A stretch of 64,000 nucleotides of DNA from Haliclona indistincta (Eukaryota; Porifera; Demospongiae; Haplosclerida; Chalinidae), in assembly GCA_964017065.1 (NCBI GenBank), contig OZ024788.1, positions 3,984,887 to 4,048,886 of the forward strand, in the 5' to 3' direction. Positions 1 to 7,576 of the stretch are shown here, piece after piece. Made by a program: the position numbers and the translations under genes. How positions within the stretch are numbered: the first letter of the stretch is position 1; every line of letters starts with the position of its first letter. The notes below the pieces were generated by a model. It was not told where the DNA came from. It ran no database searches and saw only the letters and a list, made by a program, of their open reading frames with translations.

Positions 1-301
1 CCATATAACCCTTTGCCTCGGCGGGATCCGCGGCCCTGCGTAGTTTCTTTCCAATGTTCCGCAGCAAGTACAGCGTTCTGTCTTGTTGAGACATGGGCAC
101 TTTGTCAAGCACATCGTCCATCAAAGCCTCGCCGATCAGCTCAGCGGAGTAGGCGCTGGAAGCCACACTGCTACAGGACAGCTCTAGCTGCATCTCAAGC
201 ATTTCGATTGACATTGAGAAAACCTTCTCGGCGGTTGCCTTCCCCGCACTTTGATCGGTAGCAACGTCAACGTCCATAGCTTGCATTTGTGCGCCAGACA
301 T
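1..301 (-). CDS. 5' part of an unrecognised protein, cut by the window edge
   Basis: Reading leftward from an ATG at 301-299, 100 codons stay open to the window edge. The protein begins MSGAQMQAMDVDVATDQSAG and continues with a probably helical stretch rich in Met, Glu, Leu and Ser, then a Leu/Lys/Arg-rich stretch ending near EAKGYM. It has no signal peptide, membrane segment or zinc-binding pattern. I do not recognise the family and assign no function. The stretch is GC-richer than its surroundings and codon use looks coding, which supports a real exon rather than chance. The next gene, an SLC25 carrier on the same strand, ends 290 bp to the right. A plus-strand frame over the same bases is less protein-like and was discarded. 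Confidence 0.5.
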   Translation of the reverse strand, partial: MSGAQMQAMDVDVATDQSAGKATAEKVFSMSIEMLEMQLELSCSSVASSAYSAELIGEALMDDVLDKVPMSQQDRTLYLLRNIGKKLRRAADPAEAKGYM

Positions 302-590
302 TGAGAATGGGTGTATTGTTACACAACAGTCGAGTTCAAGGGGTAGCACTTCCTCTGCTGCTATCAAAACAAAAACTGCTCAGTGTAAACATGATTTCAG
401 TTGTTCGCGAGCAAATCGCATTCATGTTTGCAGTAGTGATCATAGGTATAATTATGAATGCAACTCCCGTGCATACAGTACATGTAGTAAAGGCATAAAC
501 ATGCACAGAAAATGGGTTGAGATGACTATAAAGATTTGTGGATATAACTGTTGTGAACTGTGTATTATTTGCAGGAGTTGTGTTTGTGAT
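302..590. other. spacer between two minus-strand genes
   Basis: This AT-rich spacer separates the carrier stop codon from the start of the unrecognised gene. It should hold the carrier 3' UTR and the promoter and 5' UTR of the left gene. I see no repeat, RNA gene or convincing ORF. A 69-codon plus-strand frame at 289-498 has no protein character. Confidence 0.5.
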
Positions 591-1490
591 CTATTTCCTT
601 AGTCCCCATTCTGAAGCTTTTCTTTGAGCTGTGGTCATTACTATCATGCTGGTACCATTAGCTACAAAACTCCTCAAAGAGCCAGGAACAATGCCGCGAT
701 ACAGAGCAAAGAATCCACCCTTTTCTCTTATGACAATCCTCATTCTCTGATAAGCTGATAACCGTTGTCTCTCTCCACCCTGGACCTGAGATTTCATGAA
801 CTCCAGCGGCCAAACCATCCACCATCCGATAGTGGTCGCTACTCCCTGCATCAAGAAAATTCCAAGCAATGAACTGGAGTGTATTTGTGGAAAGTGCCTT
901 CGCAAAGAGTCAAATAGGATGATGTATGTGCACCAGAGACCAACTGTACGTGACCAGGTCAGTCCGAATCCCCGATGAAGGTCACGCAGTTTCCAAGTTT
1001 TTTGAATCTGCCGACGAACTTTAGCGTACTCAAGTGGAGTCTCAATGACAGCACGAACTGTCCCTGCCCCGACTGCCCCTGCAATTAGTCTTAGCTGAAT
1101 ACCGCCAGTCATAGGTATTTCATAACGTGCGAAAGGTGAGTCCAAATAAGTGTAGACGGCTTCAAACACAGCAAATTGAGAAGATCGGAAAATGATAGAA
1201 CCGCAAAAAGGAGGAACCCAGCCTCGATAAAGACCCCGTAGCCCCAGGTCTTTAACTGTCTTGACAAAAGATCTCATCATTGTTCTGTTTTCAAAGCCAG
1301 TCTGAACCTGCATCTTGGTCTTGATGGTGTCAAAGGGATGTCCAACTAGTACACTTGTGCCTCCATACAGAACTCCCGTCCCTAGAGTGATAAGGCCTTC
1401 CTTCCACCATGCTGTCCTCTGCTCGCTGTGTGTCATTGCTTCCACGACCACGCCCCTGAAAGGAGTGGCTTGTTGTGAACTTGGAATCAT
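591..1490 (-). CDS. mitochondrial carrier (SLC25 family), intact copy 1
   Basis: An intronless 299-codon frame encodes a complete three-repeat mitochondrial carrier. The signature Px[DE]xx[KR] occurs once per repeat: PFDTIK near residue 52, PLEYAK near 152 and PLEFMK near 228. Family knowledge puts such proteins in the inner mitochondrial membrane, with six helices exchanging metabolites. The substrate cannot be read from the sequence; members of the SLC25A20/29/45/47 type are nearest in general appearance. The first ATG (1490) overlaps the start of the plus-strand FEM1-like gene inside one CATG. A second in-frame ATG (1436, MTHSEQRTAWW) would give 281 aa and leave 52 bp between the two start codons. 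I cannot tell which is used. This is the only one of three carrier copies that is unbroken. Confidence 0.88.
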   Translation of the reverse strand: MIPSSQQATPFRGVVVEAMTHSEQRTAWWKEGLITLGTGVLYGGTSVLVGHPFDTIKTKMQVQTGFENRTMMRSFVKTVKDLGLRGLYRGWVPPFCGSIIFRSSQFAVFEAVYTYLDSPFARYEIPMTGGIQLRLIAGAVGAGTVRAVIETPLEYAKVRRQIQKTWKLRDLHRGFGLTWSRTVGLWCTYIILFDSLRRHFPQIHSSSLLGIFLMQGVATTIGWWMVWPLEFMKSQVQGGERQRLSAYQRMRIVIREKGGFFALYRGIVPGSLRSFVANGTSMIVMTTAQRKASEWGLRK

Positions 1491-3473
1491 GGCGAGCCTT
1501 GGCGTTCGTCCTCCTGCTGCGGAAAGAGAGTTTTCTGCGTATCAGTTTGACAAGAAAACATACGACATTTTATGCCAGCATTCAAAGAATGGAGAGTTGA
1601 ATACAATGAAGCTCATGATTAGTTCGGTCCCAGCGGAGGCAACATTCGGTCGTGTCGAGCGGGTCGTGTCACTTTTTGTCCAGAAGAGCCTCGCCATTCA
1701 CCTTTCGTTTTGGCTGCCCAGTACGGTCACTTGAACGTCGTCCAGTATCTCATGAAGAACTACGCCGACATTATAGACGTCAACTACGGAGCTACCATAG
1801 TCTCACAGAACAGTGGAAAAGATACACACAGTGCTACAGCACTCTTGGCAGCCACTCTCGGTGGTCACACTAAAGTGATAAAATATCTCGTCTCTCTCGG
1901 AGCAGATGTCAACAAGTGTACTCACACAGGGTCTACTCCATTACGTGCAGCTTCTTATCACGGCTTCATTGACATCATGAAATGCTTGATCGAGAATGGT
2001 GCTGACGTCAATCGACCGAATATTCTTGGTGAAAGCCCTCTAACTATAGCCACTTCACAGAATCAGATTCAAGCATTCGCGCTGCTGCTTCATCATGGCG
2101 CTAACTGTGGTCAATTAGACATCGATAACCACACTCCAATGCATCTTGCTGCTACAAAAGGCCACAACGATATCATCACGGCTCTTTTCAATGCTGGAGT
2201 CTCACCAATGTTTGCTGTCGGTAATCCTCGTGACAAAGCGTATGTCCCGTGTCCGCTTTTTCTAGCAGCTGTATCTGGTCATTCTCATACAGTCACTCTT
2301 TTCACTGACCGGGATGATTGTCCTGATGCTTGCAGGTCTGATGCAACTATACTTCTAGCTATGCCCCAATGTTTCATTATTCAAACTATTGATCTGCAAG
2401 AACTCAAATCCGAAATGGAGTTTTCACTAAAAATCCAAGAAGAGAAACATTTGTCAGTGATATACGCCGAGCCTCGTAAAGAGTTTGGCTTTTGTCAGGA
2501 AGTCAAGACACGACAAGAACTTCGTGAATTGTGGAATACACCTGATATCCAGAAAAATCTGCTTTACCAATGGCTTCTCGTAGTGGAGCGCTGTATTGGA
2601 ATGCTACAAAACGAAATGACCAATACTTGCTTCCAGGTCTCATGCTCTTTCATTGATATGGGATTCTGCTACGAATCTGAACTTCTTTTAACTCTCATGG
2701 TTGAGATAGAATTGGCGTCTTCTGAGCGTGGATTGCCTTCTCTACAAGTAAGCTATCCTGAAGTCACGTATGAGCACATGATCAAAGTTCAGAAAATTGT
2801 AATGAATAGTTGTGTCCAAATGATTACCAACACTGATTATCAGCCAAAACTCTTCGATAGATACATTAATTTTAGTGAACGAATACTAGGCTTAATATCC
2901 AGAATGAATGCCGCTCAAAATTTCACTCGAATTTCAAGTGAAAGGATCGCTCTTCTCACACTAGAGTACTTTTCCCTCTGGGTGGACTCGATAGCTGTTA
3001 TGACTGACTATAAACAGAGGGCAGAAGCAGAGTCTTTCTTACAAGCTGTTGGAGAGAAATTCATCGCTAGTCACCTGTACATTGATGAGACCACACTCCT
3101 TCATATCGCAGCAAGCAGCACTACCACTAACTCGAATATTCTGGTTTTGAAGTACCTGTTGAAATGGGGCGCAGACAAGGTGATCAATTTAGTCAATGCC
3201 CTTAGTTGGGCACCTATTCATTTTTCCGTTGATCTTTTCCATCTTTTTACTTCTTATGGAGCACATCCAGATGCCGTGACTAACCTTGGAGAGAGCGTGT
3301 ATGATAAATTGAACATGACTGGTGAAAACCAACTTGTTCCCTTGTCACTAGCCTGCTATGCAGCAAGAGCGATCGTAGCTGTTAAAATACCGTACTTATC
3401 TATCGACCTACCATCACCTATACAAAGCTTCATTAAACTGCACGACAAAGAACATGTAACAAAGCAGCTATAA
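1489..3473 (+). pseudogene. FEM1-like ankyrin protein, copy 1, broken by a 14-bp insertion
   Basis: From ATG 1489 the frame follows the intact FEM1-like copies (MASLGVRPPAAERE...) until about 1650. There a 14-bp insertion, a partial repeat of ggtcgtgtc, shifts the frame and leads to a stop at 1734. The downstream frame is open from before 1710 to 3473 and carries the rest of the protein: ankyrin repeats including STPLRAA, a central helical region, a C-terminal ankyrin pair and the FEM1-type end ACYAARAI...KIPYLSID. Everything after the insertion is intact, so the break is young, or a downstream start gives an N-truncated protein. The next ATG in that frame is not near the break. The gene is head-to-head with the intact carrier. 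FEM1 proteins are CUL2 ubiquitin-ligase receptors that read C-terminal degrons. Confidence 0.75.
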
Positions 3474-3696
3474 AAATATTTAATATTGTCAGAGACCTAG
3501 CTCAATCTGATTTTATGTGAGTCTCTCACAAATTTTTATGTCAAGTTTTCAATTGTAAGTTTTGTTGTCACGGCATGCTGTTTGGGAAGTATTAGCTCTG
3601 CCCAAGGCTAGCGAAAGAAGGGGACGAGCTATGTACGCCATTAGAATAAGGAGGGGATTGTCATGACGATCAATGGCTACATGTACGACCGAGGCT
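3474..3696. repeat. 3' flank of FEM1-like copy 1, repeated after copy 2
   Basis: This flank runs nearly base for base with 6245-6469. Shared pieces include tttatgtgagtct, tttgttgtcac, gcatgctgtttgggaagtat and the stretch ending gtcatgacgatcaatggcta. It shows that the duplicated unit extends beyond the coding sequence. No ORF of note. Confidence 0.8.
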
Positions 3697-3755
3697 ATGA
3701 CAAATCTAGACAGCCCTGCTGCAGAAAGAGTCGTCTTGTATCAGTTCGACAAAAA
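3697..3755 (+). pseudogene. relic of a FEM1-like 5' coding end
   Basis: From an ATG at 3697 about 20 codons resemble the N-terminus of the neighbouring FEM1-like proteins (MTNLDSPAAER...LYQFDKK against MASLGVRPPAAER...AYQFDKK). The match stops abruptly at 3755, where antisense carrier sequence of copy 2 begins. It is a truncated relic of another FEM1 unit and marks a recombination junction. Confidence 0.65.
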
Positions 3756-4284
3756 GGTCAGTCCGAATCCCCGATGAAGGTCACGCAGTTTCCAAATTTA
3801 TTGAATCTACTGACAAACTTTAGCGTACTCAAGTGGAGTCTCAATGACAGCACGAACTGTCCCTGCCCCTGCAATTAGTCTCAGCTGAATGCCGCCAGTC
3901 ATAGGTATTTCGTAACGTGTGAAAGGTGAATTAAAATAAGTGTAGACGGCTTCAAACACAGCGAATTGAGAAGATCGGAAAATGATAGAACCGCAAAAAG
4001 GAGGGACCCAGTCTAGATAAAGACCCCGTAACCCCAGGTCTTTAAAGTACTGTCTTGACAAAATATGTCATCATTGTTCTGTTTTCAAAGCCAGTCTGAA
4101 CCTGCATCTTGGTCTTGATGGTGTCAAAGGGATGTCCAACCAGTACACTTGTGCCTCCATACAGAACTCCCGTCCCTAGAGTGATGAGGCCTTCCTTCCA
4201 CCATGCTGTCCTCTGCTCGCTGTGTGTCATTGCTTCCACGACCACGCCCCTGGAAGGAGGGGCTTGTTGGAAACTAGGAATCAT
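3755..4284 (-). pseudogene. mitochondrial carrier, copy 2, truncated and frameshifted
   Basis: The sequence is about 95% like copy 1 by eye, but it lacks everything after the second repeat: homology stops at 3755, so the third repeat and its signature are gone. A 4-bp insertion near 4048 (tttaaagtactg against tttaactg) shifts the frame between the first helix pair and the rest. A 9-bp in-frame deletion near 3862 removes three residues. The start region MIPSFQQAPPSRGVVVEAMT is preserved, and its ATG (4284) again overlaps the FEM1 ATG (4283) in CATG. No functional carrier can be made. The surviving part may persist as the 5' flank or promoter of FEM1 copy 2. Confidence 0.85.
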
Positions 4285-6244
4285 GGCGAGTCTTGGCGTT
4301 TGTCCTCCTTCTGCGGAAAGAGAGTCATCTGCGTATCAGTTTGACAAGAAAACGTACGACATTCTATGCCAGCATTCAAAGAATGGAGAACTGAATACAA
4401 TGAAGCTCATTATTAGTTCGGTCCCAGCGGAGGCAACATTCGGTCGCGTCACTTTCTGTCCTGAAGAGCCTCGCCATTCACCTTTCGTTTTGGCTGCCCA
4501 GTACGGTCACTTGAACGTCGTCCAGTATCTCATGAAGAACTACGCCGACATTATAGACGTCAACTACGGAGCTACCATAGTGTCACAGAACAGTGGATAC
4601 TTACAGGATATACACAGTGCTACAGCACTGTTGGCAGCCACTCTCGGGGGTCACACTAAAGTGATAAAATATCTCGTCTCTCTCGGAGTAGATGTCAACA
4701 AGTCTACTCCATTACGCACAGCTTCTTATTACGGCTTCATTGACATCATGGAGTGCTTGATCGAGAATGGTGCTGACGTGAATCAACCGAATATTCTTGG
4801 TGAAAGCCCTCTTACTTTAGCCGCTTCACAGAATCAGATTCATGCATTCGCGCTGCTGCTTCATCATGGCGCTAACTGTGGTCAATTAGACGTCGATAAC
4901 CATACTCCAATGCATCTTGCTGCTACAGAAGGCCACAATGGTATCATCGCAGGTCTTTTTGATGCTGGTGTCTCACCAATGTTTGCTGTCAGTAATCCTC
5001 ATGAGAAAGCCTATGTCCCTTGTCCACTTTTTCTAGCAGCTGTATCCGGTCATTCTCATACAGTCACTCTTTTCACTGACCGGGATGATTGTCCTGATGC
5101 TTGCAGGTCTGATGCAACTATGCTTCTAGCTATGCACCAATGTTTCATTAATCAAACTATTGGTCTGCAAGAACTCAAATCTGAAATGGAGTTCTCTCTC
5201 AAGATCCGAGAAGAGAAACATTTGTCAGTGGTCTATGCTGAGCCTCGTAAAGAGTTTGGCTATTGTCAAGAAGTCAAGACACGACAAGAACTTCGTGAAT
5301 TGTGGAATACTCCTGAAATCCAGAAAAATCTGCTTTACCAATGGCTTCTCGTAGTGGAGCGCTGTATTGGAATGCTAGAAAACGAGATGACCAATACTTG
5401 CTACCTGGTCTCATGCTCTTTCATTGAAATGGGATTCTGCCACAAATCTGAACTTCTTTTGACTCTCATGTTTGAGATAGAATTGGCGTCTTCTGAGCGT
5501 GGGTTGCCTTCTCTACAAGTAAGCTACCCCGAACATACATATGAGCACTTGATCAATGTTCAGAAAATTGTGACAGACAGTTGTGTACAAATGATTACCA
5601 CCACTGGTTATCAGCCAAAACTCTTCGATCGATACATTAATTTTGGTGAACGAATACTAGGCTTAATATCCAGAATGAATGCCGCTCAAAATTTCACTCG
5701 AATTTCAAGTGAACAGATCGCTCTTCTCACACTGGAGTACTTTTCCCTCTGGGTGGACTCGATAGCTGTTATGACTGACTGTAAACAGAGGGCAGAAGCA
5801 GAGTCTTTCTTACAAGCTGTTGGAGAGAAATTCATCGCTAGTCACCTGTGCATTGATGAGACCACACTCCTTCATATCGCAGCAAGCAGCACTACCGCTA
5901 ACTCGAATATGCTGTTTTTGGAGTACCTGTTGAAATGGGGCGCAGACAAGGTGATCAATTTAGTCAATGACCTCGGTCGGGCACCTATTCATTTTTCCGT
6001 TGATCTTTTCCATCTTTTCACTTCTTATGGAGCACATCCTGATGCCGTGACTAACCTTGGAGAGAGCGTGTATGATAAATTGAACATGACTGGTGAAAAC
6101 CAACTTGTTCCCTTGTCACTAGCCTGCTATGCAGCAAGAGCGATCGTAGCTGATAAAATACCGTACTTATCTATCGACCTACCATTACCTATACAAAGCT
6201 TCATAAAACTGCATGACAAAGAACATGTAACAAAACAGATATAA
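4283..6244 (+). CDS. FEM1-like ankyrin protein, intact copy 2 (probable CUL2 substrate receptor)
   Basis: ATG 4283 opens an intronless 653-aa protein, close to the 617-669 aa of vertebrate FEM1A/B/C. Residues about 10-300 form ankyrin repeats (LAAQYGHLNVVQYLMK, TPMHLAATEGHNGIIAGLF). The middle holds a helical region with YAEPRKEFGY...RELWNTPEIQKNLLYQWLL, which aligns with the FEM1 segment around AYDYSREVNTTEELE. A C-terminal ankyrin pair follows (DETTLLHIAA, APIHFSVDLFHLFTSYGAH), and the end ACYAARAIVADKIPYLSID matches the FEM1 LAARA...IPY tail. Family knowledge: FEM1 proteins bind elongin and CUL2 and present proteins with particular C-termini for ubiquitination. The same frame stays open 58 codons further upstream, to 4109 within the antisense carrier, so a longer N-terminus is possible. 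Lack of introns, unlike most genes here, may point to a retrocopy origin. Confidence 0.85.
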   Translation: MASLGVCPPSAERESSAYQFDKKTYDILCQHSKNGELNTMKLIISSVPAEATFGRVTFCPEEPRHSPFVLAAQYGHLNVVQYLMKNYADIIDVNYGATIVSQNSGYLQDIHSATALLAATLGGHTKVIKYLVSLGVDVNKSTPLRTASYYGFIDIMECLIENGADVNQPNILGESPLTLAASQNQIHAFALLLHHGANCGQLDVDNHTPMHLAATEGHNGIIAGLFDAGVSPMFAVSNPHEKAYVPCPLFLAAVSGHSHTVTLFTDRDDCPDACRSDATMLLAMHQCFINQTIGLQELKSEMEFSLKIREEKHLSVVYAEPRKEFGYCQEVKTRQELRELWNTPEIQKNLLYQWLLVVERCIGMLENEMTNTCYLVSCSFIEMGFCHKSELLLTLMFEIELASSERGLPSLQVSYPEHTYEHLINVQKIVTDSCVQMITTTGYQPKLFDRYINFGERILGLISRMNAAQNFTRISSEQIALLTLEYFSLWVDSIAVMTDCKQRAEAESFLQAVGEKFIASHLCIDETTLLHIAASSTTANSNMLFLEYLLKWGADKVINLVNDLGRAPIHFSVDLFHLFTSYGAHPDAVTNLGESVYDKLNMTGENQLVPLSLACYAARAIVADKIPYLSIDLPLPIQSFIKLHDKEHVTKQI

Positions 6245-6469
6245 AAATTAATATTATCAGAGACCTAGATCAATCTGATTTTATGTGAGTCTGTCAAAAT
6301 TTTATGTCAAGTTGTCAATTGTAAGTTTTGTTGTCACAGCATGCTGTTTGGGAAGTATTAGCTCTGCCCGAGGCTAGCGAAAGAGGGGGACTAGCTATGT
6401 ACGTACGCCCTTAAAATAAGAAGGAGGGGATTGTCATGACGATCAATGGCTACACGTACAACCAAGGCT
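6245..6469. repeat. 3' flank of FEM1-like copy 2, duplicate of 3474-3696
   Basis: This is near-identical to the flank after copy 1, with small indels. The shared flank, followed in both places by a FEM1 5' relic, defines the duplicated unit as carrier, FEM1, flank, relic. Confidence 0.8.
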
Positions 6470-6590
6470 ATGACTAATCTAGACAGCTCTGCTGCAGAAA
6501 GAGAGTCATCTTGTATCAGTTCGACAAGAAATGTAAGAAATTCTTTGCCAAGATTCAAGGAAGGGAAATTTGTATAAAGTAAGGTCCTTA
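6470..6590 (+). pseudogene. second relic of a FEM1-like 5' coding end
   Basis: From ATG 6470 the bases follow the FEM1 N-terminal coding region for about 120 bp (gctgcagaaagagagtcat, gtatcagttcgacaagaaa, then gccaagattcaaggaa). A small indel shifts the frame, and the reading ends in a stop near 6578. It corresponds to the relic at 3697 but extends further, so the shorter one lost its end when copy 2 joined. Confidence 0.65.
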
Positions 6591-7005
6591 AGGGTGGTCT
6601 GGTCAAACAACAGAATTACGAATATTTTGGTTTCTACAGTTAGTTGAAGGCTGCTCTGAGCTCAATCACACTGATCATCCAAGGAAATCACCATTAATCT
6701 TCTGGGCGTAGCAAGCTCCACCCAATGACGAAAAATTGCATATCTTTCCTAAGCATGCCACACCCACACAAATGTCAGACATGAACTTTGGTACACAAGG
6801 AAGGAAATCATGTTTTGGATTTTGCACCAAGGTCTTGGTCTGTAAGTTACAGAGGGGGGAATATTTAATGAGAAGACACAATTTCTGCAAAAAAAATATC
6901 CTACCGGCAAGAGCGATATATCTCCTTTTGCCAGACAGCCAAAAAACGCCATCTCTGCCCGATCCCACCCACCCTATGGGGCTCTTTGTGATTGCAGACT
7001 ACTTA
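6591..7005. other. unassigned spacer between module copies 2 and 3
   Basis: This segment of about 400 bp is not found in the other module copies. Short frames on both strands (6675-6968 minus, 6736-7008 plus) have no recognisable protein character. No terminal inverted repeats were seen. It may be unique filler or the remnant of an unrecognised insertion. Confidence 0.4.
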
Positions 7006-7576
7006 TGACAATCCTCATTCTCTGATAAGCTGATAACCGTTGTCTCTCTCCACCCTGGACTTGAGATTTCATGAACTCCAGCGGTCAAACCATCCACCAT
7101 CCGATAGTGGTCGCTACTCCCTGCATCAAGAAAATTCCAAGCAATGAACTGGAGTGTATTTGTGGAAAGTGCCTTCGCAAAGAGTCAAATAGCTAGGATG
7201 ATGTATGTGCACCAGAGACCAACTGTACGTGACCAGGTCAGTCCGAATCCCCGATGAAGGACGCGTAGTTTCCAAGTCTTTTGAATCTGTCGAAAAACTT
7301 TAGCGTATACTCAAGTGGAATCTCAATGACAGCACGAAATGTTCCTGTTTCCACTGCCCCTGCAATTAGTCTCATTTCAAAGTCAGTTTGAACCTGCATC
7401 TCGGTCTTGATGGTGTCAAAGGGATGTCCAACCACTACACTTGTGCCTCCATACAGAACTCCCGTCCCTAGAGTGATGAGGCCTTCCTTCCACCACGCTG
7501 TCCTCTGCTCGCTGTGTGTCATTGCTTCCACGACCACGCCCCTGAAAGGAGGGGCTTGTTGTGAACTTGGAAACAT
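7006..7576 (-). pseudogene. mitochondrial carrier, copy 3, internal deletion and frameshift
   Basis: Homology to copy 1 runs from 7006 (copy 1 position about 730) to the shared CATG at 7574. A deletion removes about 65 codons between the first signature and GGIQLR: the bases coding QTDFE join directly to MRLIAGAV near 7375. A 4-bp insertion (aatagctaggatg) near 7193 and a base change near 7305 disturb the frame further. The C-terminal end before 7006 is missing. As in copy 2, the N-terminal piece next to the FEM1 start is the best preserved part. Confidence 0.85.

Noticed and set aside
6675..7008. Paired 90-97 codon frames between modules 2 and 3
   Set aside because: No similarity to carrier or FEM1 and no recognisable motif; both strands equally open.
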